Below, piece after piece: positions 35,193-48,019 of a stretch of DNA of 64,000 bases (its first letter is position 1; the number at the start of each line of letters is the position of its first letter). Origin of the DNA: Epinephelus fuscoguttatus. Its lineage: Eukaryota; Chordata; Actinopteri; Perciformes; Serranidae. Position numbers and translations under genes: made by a program. The notes beneath the pieces are model-generated. The model had not been told where the DNA came from. It ran no database searches and saw only the letters and a list, made by a program, of their open reading frames with translations. The stretch lies in contig NC_064753.1 of the NCBI RefSeq assembly GCF_011397635.1, positions 25,692,322-25,756,321 on the forward strand, given 5' to 3'.

Positions 35193-38100
35193 TCAGTGTC
35201 ATAGTGTGCGTTGTTGAGAAATATTCGAAGCACACAAGTCTATGTTTGTTTGTGTTTGTGTCTGCATGTGTTATTGTGGGCCTGGAGGTCTGATATGGTA
35301 TAATAAATTAATGTACATGTCTCAATCCTGACTCTGTGTTTCCAGAATTGTCTTTCAGTTCAGATAAAGTTGTATTAGCAAACTGGCAGACATGGGAAAA
35401 TGTATCAGGGCAGGAGTCGTTAATTATTTTTTGTAAAACATGCAGTAGTTTTATGCTCCCATCCATTTACATGTAGTACCTAACCTCACTTTCCATATTT
35501 CCAAGTCTGACATGTTACAGAGATGTTCTGACATGTTTTCCACAAACATTCAGTTTTAAAGTACATGATACAGTCTACTTTCTACATGTAGATTAAGTTA
35601 AAAATCACTGTCATGGTCATTACACACAACTGATCTACTCAGGTGTGACTGCTCATGCAAAATTGTTTGTGTGTGTAAGAAAGGGAGGTTGCTGCTGACA
35701 CAACCCCAGAACCTGGATACAAAATAGAGTCTGAGGCCTAGTGCTGGGTCCTCAAATAGCACAGGCTCCTTATAAACTTTGCAGCAGCATGAGGAAGTTT
35801 AGGCTTGTTTTACATGGAAAATGTTCATTTTTAATCCTGTGTACGGAAGATTTGAGATTAGAAACCCAAGCAGATCAGGGTCATGTGGCTGTTAGCTATA
35901 TTTATGATCCCTCTCTGATGTCTACTCAAAGGCTTACTTAGGGTTAGGACCACGGTTGTTGTCAAGACCACCTAAACCAAGACCAAGTCCTGACCGAGGG
36001 CAGAGTGTATCATGAACGAGACAAGACCAAGACTTTGAGGGGTTAAGACCAAGACCAAGACAGGACAAGACAAAGTTGAGACCAAAACCAGACTGCACAA
36101 CACACAAAACAAATTATGTGGAATCAATGTAACGGTCTTTCTTTGACTGTGACAAGACCAAGTAAAAATGTGTCAAGTCCACGACAAAACTGTGAGTTTC
36201 AAAGAGTGGTCTTGAAGCTCATCTTGAGACCAAGACTGATCTCAAGTACTTCGACACTGCGTTTGAACCAATGAAAACATCACAAAACTGTAGGGTACTA
36301 TTGTGCAAATGAAACAGGACTTCTCAGAGGGCTGATTTCTTAACAAAATCACTAAGAATAATTTAAGTCAGTCAAGGACCCCTGCAGATACTGTACAGAC
36401 TACATGCAGCAGTAATAAAATAAGCTCCTAATGTAATTTAAAAGTATTAGTCCAATCCTCCTTAAGCTGCAGTACAAGCTTGCCGATATAAAATCTGAAA
36501 AGTTAAAAGTAATCCGACGTCTGACGTCGGAGAAACTCTAATGAGAATACATCTTGTTTGCTGATCATATCTGGGCCCAGTGATGGAATAAAAAATGAGA
36601 CATAATTTGGTTATTCATTTACAAGACAAGACAAGACAGTACATGCAGCTAACGGACAAAAAGGGAAAATAAAAAATGAAATGTGTTGGGAGTGTGAAGG
36701 CAGGAAACAACATCCATTATGGCAGAATGATATTGCTGTGACAAACAATCCATGATGTGTGTGCCATAGCACTCACCTTGAAGAATTAATGAGTTCAGAG
36801 GACTAAATCAAGAAAGCACATACTTGTCCAAAGAATCAGCTTAAAAACTGCAGTTTGAAGCCATGAAAGCAGTGACCCTTACCAATAAATGACCCCAAGC
36901 AATGATTGCTTTATCAGCATAGTATTTTATCTTAGGTGATTCTGCATTGAATAGTAAACATGCATGGAACAGGTAAACACAGCTTTGGAACGTGGATGAC
37001 ATGATTTATCTAAATCTTAGATAAGTACATGATATGGCAGCAAACACAAGCAGTTCTCTATCCGACCATGAATGCATGCTGAAGTTCACTTCACAGTATA
37101 AATATGACCCGTTGCTCGTCTTCCAAACACTGTGTAAGACAAAGACATCAGAGAATAAAACATAAGTCTACAGTAATAGAAAAAAAGTTTGTATTAAACA
37201 CTCCCTTTTCACTAAACACTAAAAGACAAAACAGAATAAGGCTCATTTACCTCCAGCATAATCAAACATTATTATGTCAGTACAGTCTCGATACACAGAG
37301 GAAAGACTTAAAGGGATTTCCTTAGTTCATACTTGTTACGTTGATTCATGAACATGAATACCTGTGTCCCTGTGAGGAAAGGGGATTTGGAGAACATGTT
37401 TTAAGAAATTGAAATGTCTAATCAAGAAAAAAAAATGCACTTGTCAAACATACGTGTATGTTCTATTGAAAAAATAACTGAAGCTGGCTCTCAGGTGGAA
37501 TGTTTGTTTCATACATAGTGAGAAAAACATTTTCCATAAAGCTTCAAACAAAGGTGATTTAAACCCTGAAAAGAGAAAAATGGGAGTAATGGCCAATTAG
37601 AGGCAGGGCCCCATTTTCACTAACAAGACTCAAGTATGATATCTACTTTGTGTTCCACGGATGAAGGGGATTCATAGTGAGTAACACCACAGCTTCCCCT
37701 TAAAACTAGTGATGAGACTGTGTTCCACTGTTTGCAGCCATATCACATGAGAACATTACAACTGACTGCCAGTAACTTCTTTGCAGCAATGGGCAGTCCA
37801 CACTGGTTATTTGGTCCTTAAAGAGCCATAAAAACACAAGAATAGATACAACAGATAATAATAAAGCTTGACAAAGGAACATAGAGATGAGTAAAGGAGG
37901 AAAAGAGGAGAAACAAACAGTGCATGGAGGTAGAGAGGAAGTTTTTGACATCATATCCAGCTACCGACAGAGATCTCATTAACATTGTTTTTGCATTATT
38001 GCACTGCAACAGACCCACAGAGGAATGACAAATTTAAAACAAACACACCTGAACCAGTATGCACATTTTTCACATTAGGAAGAGTGGAGGCAATAATCTC

Positions 38101-39127
38101 ACTAGCTATCTACTTAAAATCCGTCTTTGCCTCTGAGAATGAGATAGGAGAGGGAAGAGGCAGGATAGAGCCGTCGCATTAAAAAAGGCTTCAGATGTGA
38201 TCTTTTAAAACGGCTATGTTAACTACCTTTCAGCCTTAGGTTGAATATGCATTTGCTGCAAGGCAGGGGTGGTCTTAGCCCTGTATAGTTACTCAAAATT
38301 AAGATTTAAGTAGGTGGCACCTGATAAGCATGCTTCCAAAAAAATAAAAAAAAAACTCTGGATAAGGCTGCTGCATAGTGGAGTCACAAAGACACAAAGA
38401 GAATTAATCATACAGCTGAAGTTGTGCGGCTCTGTCGGCTTCTAACCTAAAAAAATTGGTACAAATGGACCTTATCCAGACCTCATCCCTCTTTATCTAA
38501 TCCTGACTGAAGGCCAAGTCTTGTAAGGCCTTGGAGAAGTAGAGGAGAACAGGAGTCAGATGATGGGTGACAATGATTTGGTAAAGATGTCGACTGTGTT
38601 GAATCACAGTAGTACAGATCAGGGCAGTGTCTCTTTCAATGGTCTGGTTCTAGAAATTTAAAAAAATTGATGCAAAAGAGCTTTGCAATCAGGTCGAGAT
38701 TGCATAGATACATATTATTATATGTACCAGCATTAAAGAAAGAGGCATGAAATTAGTGATTCAGCCCTCCATCCCAATGTAAAAACAAGCACACCTAACT
38801 GAGAATTAACTGCAGGAAGTCTGGTTACAATAGACTTTACCTGTGTTTTACTGCATCTACCTCAAAAATCAAGTCTGAGCCCATATATTTAAAACCTGCT
38901 GATGTAACCTGATTAATAACCACTGCCCCCCATCACCTGACTCCTACCACTGATGATCAGTTTTCCTTATGGTCCACCTGGTCCATGAAGTGCCAGGGCG
39001 TCAACATTAGCCTGATATAATCGGTAGCGAGGCACACTGCATCACACCTAGATCATGTTTCCAGAGTCACATTGTTTAGGAACATGTAGTGAGCACTAGA
39101 CACAGATAAACCATTAAGTGTCCCTCT
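35193..39127. other. Convergent 3' interval between efcab2 and adpgk2
   Basis: It holds the efcab2 3'UTR (to about 35,330, AATAAA at 35,302) and, on the other strand, the adpgk2 3'UTR of unknown length. At 35,950-36,250 there is a degenerate GACCAAGACCAA repeat. I saw no further exon on either strand. Confidence 0.5.
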
Positions 39128-42100
39128 TTAGATCTGCAGCACCAAGCCAGCAGCTGAGATATTATCCCCTCCACCTGCAGTTTGGTAAACCTCAGTGCAT
39201 ACCAGCACTGGTGCTACGCAAATCTCGTAGTCGTCCTCATCCCAGCAGCTGACAGGCCGGGTCTCCTGCAGAGGGATACGCTGGCTGCCTTCCCGCCGGC
39301 TAACAGAGAAGGAGTCGTCCATGATGAGCCGTGCCTTGCTGAGGTCAATGTCATTGGAGCCACAGACGTGGCGGTTAGCTGTGAGAGAGGCCTTGGCGGT
39401 GGCTGACATGGTGTTCTTCCACTGGGAGCCGCGGGTCACAATCATGGCCTGAAAGGCCAGAGTGTGGACGTGGAGTCGAGTCAGCGGCTTAGCTTTAGCA
39501 CTGTATGTGTCATCTTCTGCAGTGGCGTCCCTGTAGCGCTGGTTTAAAATGCGATAGACCTCCCTCATCTGGTCAAGGACAGTGGCTACACGAGGGTTTG
39601 GGTCCGACAGCACTTTAATGTTGGAGCCTTTGAGCAGGCTAAGCAGGTTGGGAAGCTCCTGTTCATTCATCCCTAAAGAGTCCGCCTGAGAAAAAAGAAT
39701 CAGGAAGAGTAATTAAACTAAGGACATCCCTTTATCTGAGCTGTGCATCTTCATAAAAACAAACAGAAGCAATAAAATTGTATTGAGTAACATATTCTTT
39801 CATTGTGATCAATATGGCGTGTGTAGTTTATTCTGAAAAAGGCTACAGTTTGATCTCTAAAACACCTCTGTGTAAAGCCTGGTATACACTGTGCGATTTT
39901 GGGTTGTCCCGGACAAAAGCTGACCATCATGAATGAAACGTGACGATATCTTTGGTCATGGCTCTAAAATGGTGGTCCTATGTTTCACAGATAAAGGTTC
40001 AATGATGACCATTGTCACAGTTTTGCGATCAAAGTCAGCCTGGGATAATATTCAGACAGTGTCAGAAATTTGTGATGATCTCACAGTGTGACTGCTGCCA
40101 AGACCTGCATCAACTAACTAACCAACAGAAATGCAGCATGAAATGATGCATGAGCGCTAATCCAAAACAAACAGATGGATAGCAGCTCGCCATGGAGGCA
40201 AAACATGTTAAAAGAAATGTTTCGAGTAAAACCTTCTCGAGTTGTGGCAGCAGAAGCCTCACCTGTGTGATGTGTCCTCCAGCTCTGACCATGATGGCGT
40301 AAAGAGCAGAAAACTAAGACTAAGCAGAAACTAGCGGAAGAGTTATAGCTGCCAGGTGAGCAACCTAGCGGCTGGCAAACACACACACAGACACACCCCA
40401 ATATAGTGCCAACAGAACTTAAGGTTATTTAAAAAGCGTGACCCTTTATGTTGTGCTTCACAGCTGTAGAAGTAATAACCTGTGCAGCTTCCTTGCTCAC
40501 TCAGTATGGGAAGCTATTGCATTGTATGTCATAGCCTGCAATTCAGCAGATTGATTGTATTGATCTTCTGTGCTGCTGCAGGTGTGAAGCTTCCATGTTT
40601 TAACATGTAGATATAAAACAGATGCGACAAAAAGAAACTATTCAAACTGTGGAAGGCAAATGCAGTCACGCACTGTTTTGTTCAGAACTACATTCAACAC
40701 ATTTAACTAAACAAATCTACTTTCAATCTCCCTGCTATGCTTTGTCACACATCTTGTACCTTTTCACTCTATTTTTCTGGGAGGAACATTTTGTTTTTTT
40801 AACTCCTGTGTTTGTGTAATTGCCCTAGCATGTGATTAAATTTGTTGATTGATGTAACTGTTAAGTCATACATACATGTGGAATGACGTAGTGAAGTAGG
40901 TCCTCCATTATACTCTCTTCTACAAAGCTGGCCATCTCGAAATGGACTCCAATTTGTGGAGACGACGAGGACAGCAGGTTGGCCAGGCGGGAGAGGAGAG
41001 CATCTCGCTCCCCTTTAATGATGAAAGGAAGAGGTGGAAAGAGAAGAGAGGAAATTCAGACAAAATGTAGACGCAACTGACAAATGTTCAGCACCATCAC
41101 ATTTCACTTGTGCGACACAACGCAGCAAACACTGCTGCTAGAGGTTCCAAATCAACGACTACTAACAAGGTTGTCACCAGTGTCCTCTTACCTGACTGGA
41201 AGGGGAAGTTATCCATCATTTGCAGTCCACCCACCACCAGCAGATCTGGTTTAAAGTCTTCAAGTTTCTCAGCAAAGTGCTCCATGGAGTCCAGGTAGGG
41301 GTTATGGTCATCACTGTGGATGATATACCTATAAAGCCAAGTCAGCCAGTCAGATACAAATACCATGACAACATGTATGTACACACACAGTGCTTCTAAT
41401 CACTCACACCATTCATTAAATCCAGCTGACTGTGCATGATGGGAAAATTTCTCTCTGGCTCTAGCACACACACATTGACAGTTAGCCTTACTGCCCTGTC
41501 AAGATTCTCAAAATATCTACCAAATGCTCAATTAACACTTACCTGTTGGCTCTACGAGCAGTATACTGACCCCAGCTAGCCCCAGCTGGATACTCCAGGA
41601 TCAGATGAATGTCTGGCTCTTCAACTATGTTACCTGCCACTGGAGAGACAGAGATTGGTTAGCACAGGGGAATGGAGGTGACAAGGACAGGGGTGGGGAG
41701 ATATACAGAAGGCAGAGGAGCTGGAGGTGGATGTGCCAGTATGTGCTTGTGTGTGTATTTGTACCTGTAATGTGCTCAGACAGAACATCTGTATAATCGG
41801 TGCTAAAACTTCCCCCGAGCAATATATCACACCCTTCAGTTGCCATGCGACCAGCCATTGCAGGGGCGTTGCCGCCTATTGCCCATCTGTTTCCAGGTAA
41901 GTCACGGGATGCTTCCACCAGCTCACTGAATAGAGTATCATTCAACATGAAACGCCTGCAAGACAAAAAGAAATAAAAAAAAAGTGAAACTATGTTAAAA
42001 CTCAGTTTTCATTTTCCTCTAAACATGCCTTCTTTCTGTCTTGTCATACTGTTGTAGTTTGTACTGCCACAGTGCCTTTCACTTCCTTAAGATAAGTTCA

Positions 42101-45100
42101 TACTACATGAATTTCAAAGTCATCAGATTGCTGTACTGTTCAGATGACACCAGTAGCTGTCTTGTAATCAAGAGTCTTGAAGTTGTCTTTTTTTCCCTTC
42201 ACTACGTGACCAACCAATGACAAGGGTCACACACAAGAAGATCTTTCACAAGGAGGATGAGTATGTGTTGAACAGGACAAACATGGTGGGCAAACCATGT
42301 TCCTACAACTTCCAGGTCTGTCACGTGATGCCATGGGTTCCGAAAACACTTTTTCCCATAGACTTACATTGGGAAAGAGACAGCTGTAAGTCAGTGGATA
42401 CATACAAACGATACAAACCGACTAGCTAGGTCTCTAGTGCACTTACTCTATGTGCCCAATGATGCAGAAGATCTGGCTAACTTTATATCTAGGAAGTTTA
42501 ACTTTTTGGGCTTCACGCACCACTGAGCAACTTTCATAGGAATGAACAGGGCCATGCTTCCATCGCTGTATCCAGTTCTGTTTGTACATGCACTGTCCAG
42601 ATATGAAGCCCTGGCAGCGTCTGTGATTCATCAAGCTCATGTCTTTGAACAGTTTACACATTGCGCTTGAGCGCAGATTCGCGACCAACAAGCCAACACT
42701 GATTTGCCTTTGATCTGGGGCTTTTTATTTTAGGGAACTCTAAAAACTGTCGCCAAGCAGGGTAATCAGGGCTAAAGTTGTGTTGTTTGAACTAGGCATA
42801 AACCACTGTAGTTAAACCCGAGAGACTTGTCCAGCCAGTCTCTTTGTAAATATTAGACGGAAGTACTGTTAAACAGAGCGTTTCTCTTCTCTGAGTTTGC
42901 TGAAAAAAATTCACTTGTCAAGCATATCAAGGGTGTCAAAATTTAAGAGAAAGGAAGTGGGAGGCAAGAACAAAACTAAAGAAAAGGAAGAAAGAAATGT
43001 ACACAAGTAGAGGTGTTGGAAAGCCAAAAAAGACAACCTAATGTCTTCTAAAATGTCTGGTACTTCTACAAGTGAAGCCGTAGATAAAAAGATAAAAAGA
43101 AGCCAGAATTTTACACAGGAAGGCTCCCGGTACACGTGGCCTGTGGAAGGTATGCTATTTTATGGGATAAGCTTGGACGGGAATGGAGGAGAAACCGAAC
43201 TGAAAGCAAAACACACTGAGAAAAATAAACTTATTACATATATGGTTTGACCCGGGCTACTTTTGGCAGAGACACCCAATAATTTCTTCTGTTCTTCACA
43301 CATATCACTTTGCTGTTAACTTTTCATCTTTTTTTGGCTGAAGTGCATCCGAATTATGGCTTTTACAACCCCCCCCCCCCCAAAAGAAAAAAAAAAAAAC
43401 AGGCGAGAAAGACGCAAGAGCAATAAATCTAAATGCTGAGCTGAAAAAGACCTGGTTTCTATGTCTAATTAAGAGTTAGATAACATTTGCTTTTCTTTTT
43501 CAGTCTCTCACACACATTCCCTTGCCCTTTCTGTCCATGGTGATTTTGTAAGCATGCTGCCTTTAGGTGCTAGTTCCAGACAAAGAACAAGGGCTCAGAG
43601 CCAGGCGCCAGAGCCAGAACAAGAGCAGCTGCCGGTGAATGAAAAGAGAGGGAAGACGAGTTAGTAACTGATGAACAGCAACAGAGATAGAAAAATACAG
43701 ATAAGCACTGACCAAACTATTTTTAAAAAAAAAACAAAAAAACCCCGAAGTTTTCACTTAGGTTGTTTATTTTGTGACACATTCGTAGTGGAATCCATGT
43801 GTGTGTGAGAAAGAGCGTGTAAGGGGATGGACTGAGCCAGGATCACAATAGCCTTAGGCGCGCAACTGGGAAAAATTTGCTCGTGGTTGGTCTCAAGACT
43901 TGCACACTATCTACTTTATGTCTCCCCTCTTATTCAATCACAAAAACATACTTGAACACACCCTGCATATAAAAAGAAATAGTGACTTTGACACACCTTG
44001 CATATACACAGAAAGACTCCTCGAACCAGTCACAGCACAGAAAAGACAAACATAATCAAGTATTTGCATGCGCACTCTTTCACTCACGCATGTATTTATA
44101 AAACCACACTGTGAATTCAGGATGTATTAACTAGAACACAACTATCTAATAGTCAACTCTTATTCACACGAACACACACACGTAACACTTACTCTGCAGC
44201 AGCTCCCGGTGCAAAGAAATAGGCAAAGCTCTGGGCCAGCTGCACTTCATTTTCTATGTAGTCATGATGTAGGGGCTGGTCTGTGGGTGGGAGGCCAATC
44301 TTATTAAGCAACGATACCCCGTCCACTATCAGGTCAACACATCCTCCAAAACCTGTGGATGAGGGAGAGGGGCAGAGAGAGAAGACAGAGATAAATATGT
44401 GAAAACAATCATGCCCAGAGGCAGGTATACGACTTAAAATCTGTGGCCAGCAAGGAGGAGAAGATTAAGAGATGGCCACCGGGGGAAAGACACTACAGTC
44501 AAATTTTACAGTACAAACACAGCAAAGAAAAAGGCAATGCTGGTGTGCAGCTTTAGTAAACTTAGCACAGTGAAATCCACACAACATGCAGCTGCTGTGA
44601 AACATGCAGTGTAATCTATCTGCCACCGTGGCTGGTCAATGATCCGATACCTCAATAGAGTTTCAGCTGCAGGGCCAAACATCATCAGTGCATAGCTTTC
44701 ATCTACAAACATTTTCCTTCAAGTCTGAACATAGGTCAGCATGCTTTGCAGGAAGCCCTGAGGGCCTTCCTGTGTAGGCAACCTGTTAGAGAAGCTAAAA
44801 GGCATGTTTGTTGCAGATTTGAATTTAAATTTGAATTAGTTTTGAATATTTAACTTAGTCTGACAGTAGCTTGACTTCAAGCTGCTATTTTTGCAATTTG
44901 TTTTTCAAAGCTCTCAGGCAGCCATCTACAAATTTCTTCTGACAATTTACTGTAAAGAAGAGAAAAATTAATGTGTATATTTGGTCATATCATCAGCAGC
45001 AGTGGTGCTTTTGCCTGAGAGTCAGCAGGGCAGTGTTTGTCATTGTATTGCAGTGTTTAATTATAGTTCACCATCTGAAGCACCTAATATCAACACACAA

Positions 45101-46760
45101 GGATTAGATCAAATTATAATATTGTATAACAAGGCTGACATGTGATCTTATTATATCTGATGCTGAACAACAACAATACAACAGGTCTGACTGCGTGGCT
45201 GAGCCTGTTGATTAACTGGGTAAAGGTTGGACAGATAGAGCGATTACCTTTGTTGCGTTGCTTCTAACAAGGCTCAAAGGACAAGATTTTAGGATTAGAT
45301 CATGAGGGCCAAAACACCTGTCAGTGATGCTAATTATGTTGTTTGCTGAAACCTGTCTGACGCAGTTTATCAGATAATAAATTCCACCCTGTAGTACTGC
45401 TAATCCCCTTGTGCCCACAGTTTCAACGCAAGACGGAGACCACAAACTGCCAGTTGTGCTTTTCTCTTGTGGCACACTGGTGTTATTAAATTGCTGTCAG
45501 CATACTGAACCCAACCTGAAACCTATAGGGTTGTTTTTAAACTACAGCAACAGTGTTTAGTGAATCCCTAACATTCAACACCTGCTTTTGCCATTTATCC
45601 TGTATATTTTGTATTAGGTATGCATGATAATTTCGGCCAGTATTGGCTTTAAAATGAACTTTCACAATTGGCCAAAATGCTTTTTCTTATTTTGCACAAT
45701 AAATGAATATTACATACACTGAAAAGCATTGTATTTCATGTCCTCATCTGCTGGAGGGCCATCATGATATGAGTATGCATGCATAATATGTTGTTAATTC
45801 CACTACAGAAGAGACTTGATGATGAGTCAAATTAGGTAGGGATAAAAAGGGATATATCTACATCAGTATGTTGGATATCGGCGAAAATCCAATACCATGC
45901 ATCCACGTGTTATAATAGATATGTCACACTGAGGCTACCATCTGTGCAAGTGACATAAGGGAGACATTAGTTACTTAAATAAAGTTAACCCATATTCATG
46001 GTGCAAATATCAGCACCACCCTGCCCTTCCATTACAGCAGTCTTTGCCCTTCACTGGGTGTCTGTGGTGCTCTGCTGGTTGATGGAGGGTCTCTGCTAAC
46101 AACTTAACTCCTGACTGAGATCTGATGACTGTGCAAATCATTCACAGTCACCCCTGATTGACCTCCCTCTTTCAGTTCATGCTCCACTGCACTTCACTGC
46201 ACTGCACTGCTTTTACTCGGTCAGTCATTTACTGATATTCAGTGAAAAAGGGGAAGGTATAGCAAAGTTGACTGAGGTTATTGTTAGTTCACAGAAATAA
46301 AGTTGTCACTGTGCCTTTTAAAAGTCCACTTAATTATGTTTTAGCTGAATGAAGCCAATTCCAGTTAGCAATTAAATTCAGTCTTCTGTTCGTTAGCGAG
46401 TCGGAGCACTTCATGCATTTTTCCATCTGGAGCATATTTCTAGATTCAATGCCAGTTATTACGGATGAAAATCATCTCAGACTGAATCATTTATTAACCC
46501 AGAAACGCTCCTAAATGTAGGTTAAGCTAGGCAAGGTTAGCTAGCTCACACTACTTGCACTTACCGATGGCTACTTTGGGTCTGGCGACGCCATTGATGC
46601 CGACTTTGCTCTCCGCCCGGAGCAGAGAGGACAGGACGGTGTCCAGCCGGTCGTCCAGCACTGCATCCTGGGGTGACCGGAACCACACGGCCAAAAGAAC
46701 CACGAGCAGGGACACAACAGGCCCATATTTCATCCACGAAGCCCTGCCTCCTCTCTCCAT
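39128..46760 (-). CDS. adpgk2: ADP-dependent glucokinase (probably the adpgk2 paralogue)
   Basis: ADPGK phosphorylates glucose using ADP and is associated with the ER in vertebrates. Coding exons from 5' to 3': 46760..46565, 44352..44193, 41955..41765, 41633..41543, 41328..41192, 41012..40876 and 39685..39128, giving 1,470 nt and 489 aa (human about 497) with consistent phases and GT-AG borders. An N-terminal hydrophobic anchor (VVSLLVVLLAVWF) is followed by VAIGFGGCVDL, WAIGGNAPAMAG, IHLILEYPAGASWGQ, LLVVGGLQMM, SLGMNEQELPNLL and the C-terminal nucleotide and catalytic motif AGGGDNISAAGL, with the catalytic Asp at about residue 478. These are the landmarks of the ADP-dependent sugar kinase fold. 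The divergent VAIGFGGCVD (human VAVGVNACVD) and GGGD (human GLGD) favour the fish adpgk2 paralogue, but I cannot exclude adpgk. Confidence 0.88.
39860..40080. repeat. Probable MITE in adpgk2 intron 6
   Basis: It starts CCTGGTATACACTGTGCGATT, a typical fish MITE terminus, and contains AAAATGGTGGTCCTATG. A matching inverted end was not located, so the call is tentative. Confidence 0.3.
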
Positions 46761-46799
46761 CTCTCGTTGTCCTCGCTGCCGTGGCTCCCTCTGTCAGTA

Positions 46800-48007
46800 A
46801 TGAATAAGCACTTTCCGCCCGACCAGTAAAAAGCCGTGCTTTGGGATGTCTGTTTGTTTTAGGAGCCGGAGTGTCCCGGATGTACGGTAACTGAAAGCAG
46901 AATCCTGGATTCTATTCAGCTATATTCCGGTATTTATTCAGCTATTGATTCAAAACATAACCACTTTAACCGCGTTTCAGCCTCTTAAGACAACCACTTT
47001 CTTTATATTCTTGTAAAGGAGGCTTCTTCAAAGTGTTTTATGTAAAGTTAAACCCAAGCATGGCTGTCCATGTTGGATAACAGGTGGACGCCTGTGCTCA
47101 AATCAAACAACCTTTAGTCTACTACGAAGGGGGAGTGTTTGTTTTTGCTGACAACAAGGCGGAAGTGACAAAAATAAGAGCACACATTTTAACTGTGAAG
47201 ACAAAAAACTTTTATCATTAACACAGCAGTTTGTCCAGAAACTAGAAACAATGGGCCTCATGCAGAAACATTCTCTTAAATTTCTCTTTTATCTTCTATT
47301 TATTTTTAGTTAAGAGAAAAAAAATAAGAGAAGTCAACTCCATCCAAATCTGCTCTGACCCAGATATGCTGAATGAAGAATCCCACTTGATCATGAGTCT
47401 CATATTAGCATAGGTAATGCCCCCTAGTGTGGTGGCAAGTGTGGTGTTGTATGTAAATACTCAGGTACATACCCGAGCATTGAAGAGATGTCACCCAAAA
47501 AAAAAAAAAAAAGGCTGTAAGAGGGAAAACTTCAGCAGAGGTGACTTGTAAACAAACTTAAACAGAGTTAATGTGATTTTCCACAGTGTCAGTACTGGTA
47601 GTAGTAAAGCAAAATCAAAAACTCAGCAATAGCAAAACATGTGCCATGTCAGCAGCAGCGGTGACGGAAATAGTCTGATCCTTTACTTTAAAAGTACTAA
47701 TACCTCACTATAAAAACTCTTTTACTAGTAAAAGCCCTGGACTGAAAATGTTTCTTAAATAAAAGTAAGGAAAATGTATTTAAGTATTAAAAGTACTCAT
47801 ACAGATAAGTGTAAATAAGTTTAAATTTAATAAATTAAAAACAATTTAACTATTGAAAAGGAAAAGCAGCACATCCTCATGTTTGAGAAGCTGGAACCAT
47901 AAAATGGTTTTGCATGGAAAATGACTCAAAATGGTTGCCACTGAATTGTCCAATCAATCGACTTATCTTTTCAGCTGCACTTTTTTATCATAATATTTTT
48001 GGTTTAT
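46800..48007. other. Intergenic interval upstream of adpgk2
   Basis: It contains the presumed adpgk2 promoter on the minus side (46,761-46,900, moderately GC-rich, no TATA seen), an A15 run near 47,498, and at about 47,680-47,840 a fish repeat with AAAGTAC motifs into which the LINE at 48,020 is inserted. No gene is supported. Confidence 0.45.
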
Positions 48008-48019
48008 GTACAAAATCTT

